Origin: Actomonas sp051209155
GTDB lineage: Bacteria > Verrucomicrobiota > Verrucomicrobiia > Opitutales > Opitutaceae
NCBI GenBank assembly: GCA_051209155.1
Contig: JBPJGB010000001.1
Strand: one strand, 5' to 3'
Length of the DNA: 64,000 nucleotides
Shown here: in pieces, positions 15,231 through 24,357 of the stretch
How the letters are laid out: each line of letters starts with the position of its first letter
How positions within the stretch are numbered: the stretch's first letter is position 1
Program-made: the position numbers and the translations under genes
Notes under the pieces: generated by a model
Database searches by the model: none
The model's input: only the letters and a program-made list of their open reading frames with translations
What the model was told of the DNA's origin: nothing

Positions 15231-16388
15231 GTGAAGAAGTCCCCCGCCAAATCTCCCACCGCCATGGCGCAGAGTCCGGTCATGGTCATCGTGCTCTGTG
15301 TGTTGGGGTTGATGATCGTGGGCCTGCCGGTCTTGTTCAGCGCGACCGCCGCCAAGTCGTCCTGGCCCTTCTTTTATCTCGTCAAACAATCCGTCGGGAT
15401 CTCCGGCGCGGTGGTGCTCTGCCTGTTGGTCAGCCGCATGGACCTCGAATACTTGCGGCGTTTCGCCTGGATCATGGGCGCGGTTTCGCTCGTGACCTTG
15501 TTGCTGACCGCCATCCCGGGCATTGGCATTTCCGTCAATGGCAGCCGGCGCTGGCTGGGCGTCGGTCCCGTTCGGCTGCAGGCATCCGAGTTCGCCAAAC
15601 TGGCGATGGTTTTCTGCCTCGCGCATTATCTGGCCATCAACCAGACGCGCATCGGTGAATTCAAGCGCGGTTATGTTTTCCCCATTGCGCTCATCGGCGT
15701 CTTTGCCGGCTTGGTGCTCCTGCAGCCGGACTTCGGCACCGCCGCCCTCATCGTGGCGGTCGGCGTGCTGCTGCTCTTCCTCGCCGGTGCGCGTTGGCTC
15801 TACATTCTGCCCACGCTCGGCGCGGTGGTCGCGGGTTTTGCGGTGTTGGTCATCAACAATCCGAACCGGCTGCATCGCTTCACCGCGTTTCTCGATGTCG
15901 AGGCCAACAAGCTCGACGGCACCTACCAACTCTACCAATCGCTCGCGGCCTTTGCGGTGGGTGGTGTGAATGGCGCGGGTATCGGCCAAGGGCGGCAGCA
16001 GAACCACTTCCTGCCCGAGGCGCACACCGACTTCATCTTCGCGGTGATGGGCGAGGAACTCGGCCTGCGCGTGACGCTCGGCGTCGTGGTCACCTTCGCG
16101 ATCATTTTCCTGTTCGGTCTCATGCACCTGCGTCGGGCGCCGAACCTGTTTCAGTTTCTGCTCGTCGCTGGCGCGATCCTGCTCATCAGCCTGCAGGCGA
16201 TCGTGAACCTGGGGGTGGTCACGGGTCTGCTGCCAACCAAAGGCATGTCCCTGCCGTTCATCAGCGCGGGACTCTCCAATCTGTTGCTCATGGGCTTGTT
16301 GATCGGCATCATCATCAACAGTGCGCGCACCTGGGCCAAACCCCGTTTCGGCCGTCGCGAACGCGAACTTGAGGAGGTGGTCGCATGA
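15231..16388 (+). CDS. ftsW: Septal peptidoglycan polymerase FtsW (SEDS family)
   Basis: 385 residues with about 10 membrane segments. SEDS glycosyltransferase that polymerises lipid II at the division site with FtsI. Family marks: GISVNGSRRWLGVGPVRLQ, SEFAKLAMV, LQPDFGTAALIV, NHFLPEAHTDFIFAVMGEE and LPTKGMSLPFISAGLSNLL. The start shown is GTG 15231 (with a basic KKSPAK tail); ATG 15264 would remove 11 residues, and neither has a clear SD. It overlaps murG by 4 bases (ATGA), so the two are translationally coupled. Confidence 0.93.
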   Translation: MKKSPAKSPTAMAQSPVMVIVLCVLGLMIVGLPVLFSATAAKSSWPFFYLVKQSVGISGAVVLCLLVSRMDLEYLRRFAWIMGAVSLVTLLLTAIPGIGISVNGSRRWLGVGPVRLQASEFAKLAMVFCLAHYLAINQTRIGEFKRGYVFPIALIGVFAGLVLLQPDFGTAALIVAVGVLLLFLAGARWLYILPTLGAVVAGFAVLVINNPNRLHRFTAFLDVEANKLDGTYQLYQSLAAFAVGGVNGAGIGQGRQQNHFLPEAHTDFIFAVMGEELGLRVTLGVVVTFAIIFLFGLMHLRRAPNLFQFLLVAGAILLISLQAIVNLGVVTGLLPTKGMSLPFISAGLSNLLLMGLLIGIIINSARTWAKPRFGRRERELEEVVA

Positions 16389-17518
16389 GTGCCGATTTCC
16401 TGATCGCCTGCGGTGGCACTGGCGGACACCTCACGCCGGGTATCGCGTTGGCCGAGGAGATGGAGCGTCGCGGATTCAGTTCCCTCTTGCTCATTTCCAA
16501 CAAGAGCATCGATCGCCAGCTGACCGAAAAATACCCGCAGCGCCGTTTCCAAAGCATTCAGGGCGCGCCCCTGCTGCTCACCTTGCCGGGCGTGCTGCGT
16601 TTCGCGGTCTCACAGACCCGGGGATTCATCTACGCTTGGAAACTCATCCGCCGCGAAAGGCCGCGCATGATCATGGGCTTCGGCGGTTTCACGACCGCGG
16701 CGGTGATTGTCGCAGGTTGGGTGCGCGGCGTGCCGGTTGCATTGCATGAAGCCAATCGCGTGCCGGGACGGGCCGTGCGCTCGCTGGCGCGTTTTGCCAA
16801 GCGGGTCTACGTGCCGCGCGGCATCCAGCTGCCGCAAGCCGCGCCGCGCAAGCTGCGCCATGCCGGTTTGCCGGTGCGCGACGAAATTCAACGTCGCCCA
16901 CGGGGGGAGAGTGCGCATAAGTTTGGCCTCGATCCCAACCGGCCCACGGTCGTGGTGCTCGGCGGCAGCCAAGGCGCGCAGGCGCTGAACCATTGGGCTA
17001 CCGACGCGGCCGCGACGCTCGCCGCGCGCGGCGTGCAAATGCTCGTGGTCACCGGGCCGGGCAAGAGCGAGGCGGAGACTCAGGACTTGGCCGGCCCCGA
17101 CGGCGCTGGCATTCGGCACACCCTTTTGCCGTTCTGCGATGACATGGCGGCGGCCTTGTCCGCGGCCGATTTGGTCGTCTCGCGTTCCGGTGCCGGCACC
17201 CTGGCGGAGCTCGTCGAGGTGGGCGTGCCGGCCGTGCTTGTGCCTTACCCGTATGCGGCCGATGGTCACCAAACCGCCAACGCGCTCGAGTTCGCGAGCT
17301 CGGGCGGGGGGTGGGTGGTGGAGGAATCCGAGATCGCGACGCTCACGGAACACGTGCTCGCGCAGATCACCGATGACGCCCGACTGGCGGAACTGCGGGC
17401 CAATGTCGGTCACCTCGCGCTGGCCAGCACCCTAGACCTCATGTTCGCCGACATCGCTTCGATCGCGAAAGGCGAAAAGGACCACCACACCGGAACCCCC
17501 TGGCTCGCCCCGGCATGA
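16385..17518 (+). CDS. murG: UDP-N-acetylglucosamine--N-acetylmuramyl-(pentapeptide) pyrophosphoryl-undecaprenol N-acetylglucosamine transferase
   Basis: 377 residues, GT28 family. MurG adds GlcNAc to lipid I to form lipid II on the inner face of the membrane. Seen: N-terminal ACGGTGGHLTPGIALAEEM, FGGFTTAAVIVAGW, LHEANRVPGRAVR, VLGGSQGAQALN and the donor-site SRSGAGTLAELVEVGVPAVLVPYPYAADGHQ region (quoted in part: SRSGAGTLAELVE). It overlaps ftsW and murC/B by 4 bases at each end. Confidence 0.95.
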   Translation: MSADFLIACGGTGGHLTPGIALAEEMERRGFSSLLLISNKSIDRQLTEKYPQRRFQSIQGAPLLLTLPGVLRFAVSQTRGFIYAWKLIRRERPRMIMGFGGFTTAAVIVAGWVRGVPVALHEANRVPGRAVRSLARFAKRVYVPRGIQLPQAAPRKLRHAGLPVRDEIQRRPRGESAHKFGLDPNRPTVVVLGGSQGAQALNHWATDAAATLAARGVQMLVVTGPGKSEAETQDLAGPDGAGIRHTLLPFCDDMAAALSAADLVVSRSGAGTLAELVEVGVPAVLVPYPYAADGHQTANALEFASSGGGWVVEESEIATLTEHVLAQITDDARLAELRANVGHLALASTLDLMFADIASIAKGEKDHHTGTPWLAPA

Positions 17519-19854
17519 AATCCACCGGCTCCAACCTGCTCTTCGGTCGCGCCGTTCGCCGCATCCATGCGGTGGGCGTCGGCGGCATGGGCTTGGGGCC
17601 GCTGGCCATCTATCTGGCGGCGCGGGGCTGGAACGTGAGCGGAGAAGACGCGGCGCTCACGCCCGCGATGGCGGTGCAACTGGAGCGCGCGGGCGTGCGC
17701 TTGGCCGAAAGCGGCCAGCTGCCCGACGCGTGCGATCTGGTGATCGTGTCCACGGCGGTGCCGCTGACGCATCCGACGCGGCGCAGGGCGCAAGAGCGCG
17801 GCGTGCAGGTCGCGCGCCGGGGCGAAGTGTTGGCCGAACTCGCCAACGATTGCCGTCTCGTCGCGGTGTGCGGATCGCACGGCAAGACCACCACCACCGC
17901 GATGCTGGTAAGCGCACTGCGCGGCATTGGCTGCGAGGTGGATTACGTGCTCGGTGGCTTGTGGATTGACGACGCGGTCGCGCCGGCCGCGGTCGGGCAT
18001 GGCGACTGGTTGGTGGCCGAAGTCGATGAAAGCGACGGCACGATCGAACATTTTCGACCGGAGATCACGGTGTTGGTGAACCTCGATTGGGACCACGCCG
18101 ATCACTACGCCGCCGAGGAACAACTCGTCGCGACCTTCGGTGGTCTCGTGAACCGCACGCGCCAGACGGTGTTGGGCTGGGATGGGTGCGCGCTGAGCGG
18201 CCGCCTGCTCGCGCGCAGCGGCCATGCGCGCACCGTGACTTTTGGTCGCAGTGGTGACTTCCGCTTGGTCGAAGCCACGGCCGAGCGTGGTGGGTTAACC
18301 CTCGAAGTCGGGGGCGACCTGCCCGCGCTTACGCTGGCGCTGCATGCGCGCGGTGATTTTAATGCGCTCAACGCGACTGCGGCGCTGGCGGCGGTTTGCC
18401 TCATGGGCGAGACGCCCACGGCGGGCTGTTTGGACGATTATCGCGGCGTGCGGCGCCGGCAGGCCGTGTTGTTGGCGCGTCCGGATCTGACCGTGATCGA
18501 GGACTACGCGCACCATCCGGCGGAGATTCGCGCCTTGCTGGGCAGCGTGCGGCGCGAGGTCGAGGGCGAAGGGCGCCTCGTGGTGGTTTTCCAACCGCAT
18601 CGTTTCAGCCGCACCAAGCAGTTCAAGGCTGAGTTTGCGGCCGCCCTGGCCTTGGCGGACTCGTTGCACCTGCTGGATGTCTACGGTGCCGGCGAGGCCC
18701 CGATCTCCGGCGGCACGACCGCGGATCTTTATGCCGAGCTGGTCAAAGCAACGCCACGTCTGCCGGTGAACTACCTGCCGGGCGACGCGACCGGCGTATT
18801 GGAATTGTTGCGACAGTCACGTCGCCCCGGGGATGTGGTCGTGTTTGTCGGCGCCGGCGATATCGAGAAACGCGCCCGGGAATGGCTGCAGGTCTTGGCC
18901 GATGAGGCCGCCCGAGCCGGCGAGTGGGATGGCCTGGCCAAACGGCTGCGGGCCGCAATCTCCAGTGAGGCCAAGGTTTCCCGCGAGGAGCCCTTGGCCA
19001 GCAAGACCACCCTGCGCGTGGGCGGAACGGCCCGGATCTACGTCGAACCCGAAACGCGTGATGATCTCGGCGCGGTGGTGCGGATCGCCCGGGACGCCGG
19101 CGTGCCGGTGCGGATGTTGGGCCGCGGCTCCAACCTGCTGGTCCCGGATGCCGGTGTGGACGCGGTGGTGGTGTCGTTGCGGCGCCCGGCTTGGGAGTCC
19201 TTTTCACGACTCGCCGATGGCCGCGTGCGCGTGGGTGCGGGCCTGCGCCTCAAGAACCTTTGCGGCCTCGCCGCCAAAGCGGGGCTGACCGGATTTGAGT
19301 TTTTGGAAGGCATTCCCGGCAACATTGGCGGCGCTTTGCGCATGAACGCCGGGGCGATGGGCGGCTGGATGTTCGACGTGGTGGAGTCGGTGGATGTCGT
19401 CACGGCTGAAGGCGAACCGCTTACCTTGCGCCGCGAAGCGTTGCACACGGGTTACCGCCATTGCCGCGAGTTGGCCGAATGCATTGCGGTGGGGGCGACC
19501 TTGCGGCCGGCGTCGACCGCGAACTCCTCCGCGGTGGGCAGACAGATCGACGTCTATCGCGCCAAGCGGCAGGAAAGCCAACCGCGCGAGCCCAGCGCGG
19601 GCTGCATCTTCAAGAATCCGGAGGACGATTCCGCCGGCCGGCTCATCGATGCCTGCGGGCTCAAGGGCGAGCGCATCGGTGATGCCGAGGTGTCCGCCGT
19701 GCACGGCAATTTCATCATCAATCGGGGCAAGGCCTCCAGCGCCGACGTGATCGAGTTGGTGCGGAGGGTCCGCGATGAGGTGCAGCGTCAGACCGGCATC
19801 CTGCTGCAACCCGAGGTGCTGCTCTACGGCAGCGAGTGGGAGGACGTGTTGTGA
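17515..19854 (+). CDS. murC/murB: Fused UDP-MurNAc--L-alanine ligase / UDP-N-acetylenolpyruvoylglucosamine reductase (MurC-MurB)
   Basis: 779 residues. Residues 1 to about 462 are MurC: GVGGMGLGPLAIYLAARGW, ATP loop CGSHGKTTTTAM (about 119-128), EVDESDGTIEHF, LDWDHADHY and DYAHHPAEIRALL. After a linker, residues about 480-779 are MurB, the FAD enzyme: RVGGTARIYVEP, GRGSNLLVPDAG, EGIPGNIGGALRMNAGAMGG, SAGCIFKNPEDDSAGRLID and LQPEVLLYG. The general-acid Ser of E. coli MurB (Ser229) is Cys697 here, a substitution seen in some families. The fusion joins two successive steps: MurB makes UDP-MurNAc, MurC uses it. MurC fusions are known in related phyla (MurC-Ddl in Chlamydiae). It overlaps murG and ddl. 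Confidence 0.95.
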   Translation: MKSTGSNLLFGRAVRRIHAVGVGGMGLGPLAIYLAARGWNVSGEDAALTPAMAVQLERAGVRLAESGQLPDACDLVIVSTAVPLTHPTRRRAQERGVQVARRGEVLAELANDCRLVAVCGSHGKTTTTAMLVSALRGIGCEVDYVLGGLWIDDAVAPAAVGHGDWLVAEVDESDGTIEHFRPEITVLVNLDWDHADHYAAEEQLVATFGGLVNRTRQTVLGWDGCALSGRLLARSGHARTVTFGRSGDFRLVEATAERGGLTLEVGGDLPALTLALHARGDFNALNATAALAAVCLMGETPTAGCLDDYRGVRRRQAVLLARPDLTVIEDYAHHPAEIRALLGSVRREVEGEGRLVVVFQPHRFSRTKQFKAEFAAALALADSLHLLDVYGAGEAPISGGTTADLYAELVKATPRLPVNYLPGDATGVLELLRQSRRPGDVVVFVGAGDIEKRAREWLQVLADEAARAGEWDGLAKRLRAAISSEAKVSREEPLASKTTLRVGGTARIYVEPETRDDLGAVVRIARDAGVPVRMLGRGSNLLVPDAGVDAVVVSLRRPAWESFSRLADGRVRVGAGLRLKNLCGLAAKAGLTGFEFLEGIPGNIGGALRMNAGAMGGWMFDVVESVDVVTAEGEPLTLRREALHTGYRHCRELAECIAVGATLRPASTANSSAVGRQIDVYRAKRQESQPREPSAGCIFKNPEDDSAGRLIDACGLKGERIGDAEVSAVHGNFIINRGKASSADVIELVRRVRDEVQRQTGILLQPEVLLYGSEWEDVL
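19838..19843 (+). promoter_or_regulatory. Shine-Dalgarno site of ddl
   Basis: GGGAGG at 19838-19843 lies 7 bases before GTG 19851, which overlaps the murC/B stop codon as GTGA. It supports 19851 rather than the in-frame GTG at 19836 as the ddl start. Confidence 0.55.
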
Positions 19855-20801
19855 GAGCGCTGCCCGGTGAATTCCAAATTGTGGTGCTATGCGGAGGCGT
19901 ATCGACCGAGCGTGAGGTGTCGCTCGGCTCCGGCAAAGCCAGTGCGGTGGCGCTGGCGCGCGCCTGGCCGACCCGGCTGATCGATGTGCAGAAGGCGGAG
20001 CTGCCGCGTGGGCTGCGCCCGGAGCGCGACCTCGTGTTCTCCACCTTGCACGGCACTTTCGGCGAGGACGGCGGCATGCAGCGTCTGCTGGAGGCAGCGG
20101 GCATCGCCTACGCCGGCTGCGATGCCGCCAGCAGCGCACTTACCTTCGACAAGAATCTCACCAAGCAAACCGTCGCCGAGGCGGGCGTGCCGGTGATCCC
20201 CGGTCTGATCTTCCAGGCCCACGCGAAACCTGCCGCGTCCGGGATTGCCGACCGCCTCGGCGCATCGGTGGTGATCAAGCCGCTCAAAGGTGGCAGCAGT
20301 GTCGGGCTTCATCTCTGCGCCACCGTGGCCGAGATCGAGGCCGCGTTGGCCGAAATCGAAGAAGGCGAGTGGCTGGTCGAAAAACGAGTTTACGGTCGCG
20401 AGATCACCGTCGGCATCCTGCACGGCCGGGCCCTGCCGGTGGTGGAAATCGCGCCGCGGTCGGGCGTCTTCGACTACGCGTCCAAATACACCAAAGGTCT
20501 CACGGAATACCTCGCGCCGGCGCCCCTGCCGCCGGCGGTGGCCAATCGCGCCCAGGTTGAGGCTGAACGCGCGTTTGCGGCTTGCGGGTGCCGTGATTAC
20601 GGCCGTATCGATTTTATGGTGACGGAGGACGAACAGGTGCACTTTCTTGAAATCAACACCCTGCCCGGGATGAAGGAAACCAGTCTGCTGCCGATGGGCG
20701 CGCAGTGTGACGGTTTGGACTTCACCGCGTTGGTGCGCGAACTCGTCGCGCCGGCACGCGAGCGCTTCCACGCCCGACGGCAAACCGTGGTCCAGCCATG
20801 A
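19851..20801 (+). CDS. ddl: D-alanine--D-alanine ligase
   Basis: 316 residues from GTG 19851. ATP-grasp enzyme making the D-Ala-D-Ala dipeptide for MurF. Seen: VVLCGGVSTEREVSLGSG, FSTLHGTFGEDGGMQRLLE, ATP-grasp VVIKPLKGGSSVGLHLC, VEKRVYGREITVGIL, and the metal site IDFMVTEDEQVHFLEINTLP followed by GMKETSLLP. Length and motifs are normal. It overlaps murC/B by 4 bases upstream and ftsQ by 4 downstream (ATGA), so ligase, reductase and partner genes are made together. Confidence 0.95.
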   Translation: MRALPGEFQIVVLCGGVSTEREVSLGSGKASAVALARAWPTRLIDVQKAELPRGLRPERDLVFSTLHGTFGEDGGMQRLLEAAGIAYAGCDAASSALTFDKNLTKQTVAEAGVPVIPGLIFQAHAKPAASGIADRLGASVVIKPLKGGSSVGLHLCATVAEIEAALAEIEEGEWLVEKRVYGREITVGILHGRALPVVEIAPRSGVFDYASKYTKGLTEYLAPAPLPPAVANRAQVEAERAFAACGCRDYGRIDFMVTEDEQVHFLEINTLPGMKETSLLPMGAQCDGLDFTALVRELVAPARERFHARRQTVVQP

Positions 20802-21742
20802 GCGATTCCGATACCTCCAGTCCCTCCGCGCGTCACTGGCGCGACATCCCGCAAGAGATCACGCCGCGGGCCATGTCGCGGGTGGGCCGTCGTCGTCTTA
20901 CCCTGCGCACCTTTCGCAACATCGGCCTCATCGCGCTCGCGCTGGTGCTGGTCTACGGCGGGTTCCGGCTCTACGAGACCATGCAGACCGACCCTGCGCT
21001 GCTGACCGCCGCGGCCGGTGGCCAGCCGGTGCAACACATCGTGTTGGAAACCGACGGCGTATTGACCCAGGCTTGGGTGGAGGAGGTGCTGCAACTCGAC
21101 ACCACCGTCGGCTTGATGGAGCTCGATTTGTGGGCGCTGCGGGCGAAGTTGGAAGCGCATCGGCAGGTGCGGAAGGCTGATTTGCGTCGCAAGTTTCCCG
21201 ATACGCTCTTGGTTCATCTGGAGGAACGTTCCCCGGTTGTGCGCCTGCGCGCCCGGCTCGATGACCGCGAATTGAATGACTATCTCGTCAGCCGGGACGG
21301 GGTGATTTTCGAGGGGCACGAGTTTACCCCGGGCAACGTTCGTTCGCTGCCGTGGATCAGCGGAGTGAAGTTGTTGGAGGGGCCCGGTGGCTACGAACCC
21401 CTCGGAGGCATGGACCGCGTCGCCGATCTGCTCGCCACCGCGCAGGGCAACGTGCCCGAGCTCTACGCCACGTGGAAGGTGGTCTCGCTCGGCAAGCTCG
21501 CCCGTGACGGTCAGATCATTGTGCAGACCTCCGAGGTTCCGCGGATCATCTTCGGCCTGCGCGAGGATTTCTACACCCAGGTGGCGCGGCTCGATCTCAT
21601 CCTGGAGAAGGTGCGGAACCGTCCCGAACCGCTGCAATCCATCGACCTTTCCGTCGGCGCCGAACAGGTGCCGGTTGCCCTCAATCTCTCCGCCGGCAGC
21701 GCCGGCGCACCCTCCGTCCGCTTTCCCGCTCAACCTCGCTAA
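20798..21742 (+). CDS. ftsQ: FtsQ-type cell division protein (POTRA domain)
   Basis: 314 residues. Topology fits FtsQ: a basic cytoplasmic N-terminus (to about 42), one membrane segment (about 43-60, NIGLIALALVLVYGGF) and a periplasmic part with a POTRA-like segment (about 75-140: VLTQAWVEEVLQL, ALRAKLEAHRQVRKADLRRK, LLVHLEERSPVVRL). Sequence is divergent, so the call rests on topology plus its classical place between ddl and ftsA. FtsQ anchors the FtsQLB complex that activates FtsWI. Confidence 0.8.
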   Translation: MSDSDTSSPSARHWRDIPQEITPRAMSRVGRRRLTLRTFRNIGLIALALVLVYGGFRLYETMQTDPALLTAAAGGQPVQHIVLETDGVLTQAWVEEVLQLDTTVGLMELDLWALRAKLEAHRQVRKADLRRKFPDTLLVHLEERSPVVRLRARLDDRELNDYLVSRDGVIFEGHEFTPGNVRSLPWISGVKLLEGPGGYEPLGGMDRVADLLATAQGNVPELYATWKVVSLGKLARDGQIIVQTSEVPRIIFGLREDFYTQVARLDLILEKVRNRPEPLQSIDLSVGAEQVPVALNLSAGSAGAPSVRFPAQPR

Positions 21743-21754
21743 ACTTCTTCGCTC

Positions 21755-22969
21755 GTGAGTTCCAAATCCCGCTTCATTGGCGCCGTTGAAATCGGCACAA
21801 ACAAGATCGCCGTCCTCATCGGAGAGATCGTGCAAAACTCGGTCAACCTCATCGGGTTCGGCGAGTGTCAGTCACACGGGGTGATGAAGGGCGTGGTGAC
21901 CGATTTCAAAGCTGCCAGCGACGCCGCGCACAACGCGCTGATCACGGCCGAGCAAAGTGCCGGGGTGAAGATCGACGAAGTTTACCTCGCGCAGTCCGGC
22001 GGGCACCTGGAGGGTTTCTACAATCAAGCCTCGGTCAGCGTCAGCGCGGCCGACAACATGGTGAGCCAGGTCGATATCGACACCGTCTGCCGCCTCGCCA
22101 AAGCCAAGGCGTTGCCGGAGGGCCGCATGGTGGTGCATCACATTCGTCGTCCGTATCTGTTGGACGGCAAGATGGTCGGCGCGAATCCGGAGCACCTCAA
22201 CGGCCAGCGGCTCGAGGTGGGGTATTGGACCGTGCACGGGCAGGAGGCAATGATCGCCAACAGCATTCACGTCATCCGCGGTTTTGATGTGCGGGTGGGG
22301 GACATGATTCTCTCCAGTCTGGCGTCGGGCACGATGGTGACGACTCAACAGGATCGGCAGCATGGCGCGCTGGTCATCGATATCGGCGCCGGCACCAGTG
22401 ACTATGTGCTTTATCGCGACGGTGTGCCCTTCATGACCGGCGTCGTGCCGGTGGGCGGCGAGCACCTGACGAACGACCTCACGCTGGGTTTGCGCGTTAC
22501 GGAAGGTCAGGCCGAGAAGCTCAAGCTGCGCCACGGCCGCGCCAACGTGGTGACGCACGAAAAGAGCAAAAAGGTTTGGCTCAACGGCGACTACGCGATC
22601 GGTGACCGCCAGTTCCCGCAGCAGACCATCGAGACGATCACCTCGGCCCGGATCGAGGAGCTCTTCGAAATCATCAAAAAGAAACTCGGACCGGCTCTCA
22701 CCCCGGAGCGTTGCGCCGCCGGAGTGATGCTGACCGGTGGCACCTCCAAACTGCCGGGCATCGAAGACGCGGCGGCGCAGGTCTTTGGGTTGAATGCCCA
22801 ACGCGGTCAGATGCCGCCGGGGATCGAAGACAAACTGCAGGATCCGACGCACACGGCCGTGCTGGGACTCCTCTATTTTGGCCTGCAATCCCGGGGCGAC
22901 CGTCCCACCCAGCGTCGCCGCTCGGGTGGTGGCACCTTCCTCCGCAAACTCTTCGCCGTCGGCTCCTGA
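21755..22969 (+). CDS. ftsA: Cell division protein FtsA
   Basis: 404 residues starting at GTG 21755. Actin-like ATPase that tethers FtsZ to the membrane. Phosphate-1 motif FIGAVEIGTNKIAVLIGE, the FtsA-specific 1C region (GVVTDFKAASDAAHNAL, EVYLAQSGGHLEG), phosphate-2 VIDIGAGTSDYVLYRDG, and adenosine motif MLTGGTSKLPGIEDAA. The C-terminus ends SGGGTFLRKLFAVGS, a short basic amphipathic stretch that fits the membrane-targeting helix of FtsA. It sits 11 bases before ftsZ. Confidence 0.93.
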   Translation: MSSKSRFIGAVEIGTNKIAVLIGEIVQNSVNLIGFGECQSHGVMKGVVTDFKAASDAAHNALITAEQSAGVKIDEVYLAQSGGHLEGFYNQASVSVSAADNMVSQVDIDTVCRLAKAKALPEGRMVVHHIRRPYLLDGKMVGANPEHLNGQRLEVGYWTVHGQEAMIANSIHVIRGFDVRVGDMILSSLASGTMVTTQQDRQHGALVIDIGAGTSDYVLYRDGVPFMTGVVPVGGEHLTNDLTLGLRVTEGQAEKLKLRHGRANVVTHEKSKKVWLNGDYAIGDRQFPQQTIETITSARIEELFEIIKKKLGPALTPERCAAGVMLTGGTSKLPGIEDAAAQVFGLNAQRGQMPPGIEDKLQDPTHTAVLGLLYFGLQSRGDRPTQRRRSGGGTFLRKLFAVGS

Positions 22970-22980
22970 TCCATCCCGCC

Positions 22981-24270
22981 ATGAACCCAACCGAACTTCC
23001 CCTCGCCAACGACAACGCCGTCATGGAGGACGGCGATGTTGCCATCAAAGTCATCGGGCTCGGCGGCGCCGGCGGCAACGCGGTCGATCGCCTCAAGATG
23101 GAGAACCTCGATCGCCTGCGCCTCGCCGCGATCAACACCGACCTGCAGGCGCTCAACGCCTCGCCGCTCGAGGAAAAGGTGCTCATCGGCTCGGCCGTCA
23201 CGCGCGGCCTCGGCGCCGGCGGTGATCCGGATCTGGGCTACGACGCGGCGGAATCCGATCGCGAAAAGATCGCCGAAGTGGTGCGCGATTGTGATCTCGT
23301 GTTTCTCATCGCCGGCATGGGGGGCGGCACGGGCAGTGGGGCGACGCCGATCGTGGCCGACGTGGCGAGCGAAAGCGGCGCCCTGGTGATCGCGTTCGTC
23401 ACGATGCCCTTCACCTTCGAAGGCGCCCGCCGCGTGAAGCAGGCGGAGGAAGGTTTGCTCGCCTTGCGCCGCAGTTGCGACGCGGTCATTCCGTTGCCCA
23501 ACGATGTGCTGTTGCAGGAAGCCGCCGATGGTGAAACCGCGCTCGATTCCTTTGCCCGCGCCGATGCCTGGATCGGCCAGGCCGTGCGTTCGGTGTGGGC
23601 CATGATGTTCCGCACCGGCCTCATCAATCTCGACTTCGCGACCCTGCGGCAGGCCTTCCACCACCGCGGCGGCAAGACCTTGTTTGGGCTCGGTCGGGGT
23701 GAGGGCGAGGACGCCGTGACACAGGCCATCGCCCGACTCGATCTCTGTCCTTTGCTGGCCACCCCGGAACATGCCCGCAAGGCCGACCGCCTGCTGGTCA
23801 ACATTGTCGGAGGAACCGATCTTACCCTCGCCAAGGTCAATGAGATCATGACCGCGGTCACCGAACGCTACGGCCGCGACTCGCACGTGATCATGGGCGC
23901 GGTGATCGATGAAGACCTGCAGGGCCGCGTGGAAATCTGTGTGATCGGCACCAGCGACATCGGCGGCCGCCTGCCGCCGCGTCGTCCTTCGGGGCGCACC
24001 CGGCTGCCCGCGACGGCCAGTTCGCCGTCCAAGGAAGCGGAGCTCGCTCGCGTGGAGACGTCCGAGCCCGTGGCCGTCCCGCAAGCCGCCGGGGCAACGG
24101 GCAAGGCGCGATCCAAGCGCCCGACGGCCGATGAGTCGCAGAACGAATTCTTCTTCCAAACCCTCGCCGAGAATCGCGGTCACTTCGAACGCACGGACCG
24201 AAATCTCTTCGAAGGGCAGGATCTGGACGTGCCGACCTACTTGCGCAAAGGGATCAAGATCAACCTCTAA
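22981..24270 (+). CDS. ftsZ: Cell division protein FtsZ with an altered T7 loop
   Basis: 429 residues. Tubulin-like GTPase forming the Z ring. Seen: IKVIGLGGAGGNAVDRL, NTDLQAL, the GTP signature GMGGGTGSGATPIVA, MPFTFEGARR and LPNDVLL. The T7 synergy loop reads GLINLDFATLRQAF: Asp218 is kept, but the second catalytic acid (Asp212 of E. coli, in NVDFADV) is Thr221. A variable linker (about 335-400) ends in the conserved C-terminal peptide DVPTYLRKGIKINL, which should bind FtsA. The frame is open upstream inside ftsA; ATG 22981 fits the expected N-terminus. Last gene of the dcw cluster. Confidence 0.95.
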   Translation: MNPTELPLANDNAVMEDGDVAIKVIGLGGAGGNAVDRLKMENLDRLRLAAINTDLQALNASPLEEKVLIGSAVTRGLGAGGDPDLGYDAAESDREKIAEVVRDCDLVFLIAGMGGGTGSGATPIVADVASESGALVIAFVTMPFTFEGARRVKQAEEGLLALRRSCDAVIPLPNDVLLQEAADGETALDSFARADAWIGQAVRSVWAMMFRTGLINLDFATLRQAFHHRGGKTLFGLGRGEGEDAVTQAIARLDLCPLLATPEHARKADRLLVNIVGGTDLTLAKVNEIMTAVTERYGRDSHVIMGAVIDEDLQGRVEICVIGTSDIGGRLPPRRPSGRTRLPATASSPSKEAELARVETSEPVAVPQAAGATGKARSKRPTADESQNEFFFQTLAENRGHFERTDRNLFEGQDLDVPTYLRKGIKINL

Positions 24271-24315
24271 GGTCGCTCGCCACCCGCGCGGGAAGTTTAC
24301 CCGTGGTTCACAAAG

Positions 24316-24337
24316 CCTCCCCTTGGCAAGCGGGAGG
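24316..24337 (+). other. Small hairpin between ftsZ and obgE
   Basis: CCTCCC (24316-24321) pairs with GGGAGG (24332-24337) over a 10-base loop, 20 bases before the obgE start. There is no T-run, so it is not a clear intrinsic terminator; it could weaken read-through or affect obgE translation. Confidence 0.25.
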
Positions 24338-24357
24338 GATTATGCACGATCGCGCCC

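Noticed and set aside
13644..16127. An 827-codon open frame on the minus strand opposite the LysM and ftsW genes
   Set aside because: It is the shadow of well-supported plus-strand genes in GC-rich DNA, with low-complexity Gly/Arg/His-rich translation and no recognisable domain.
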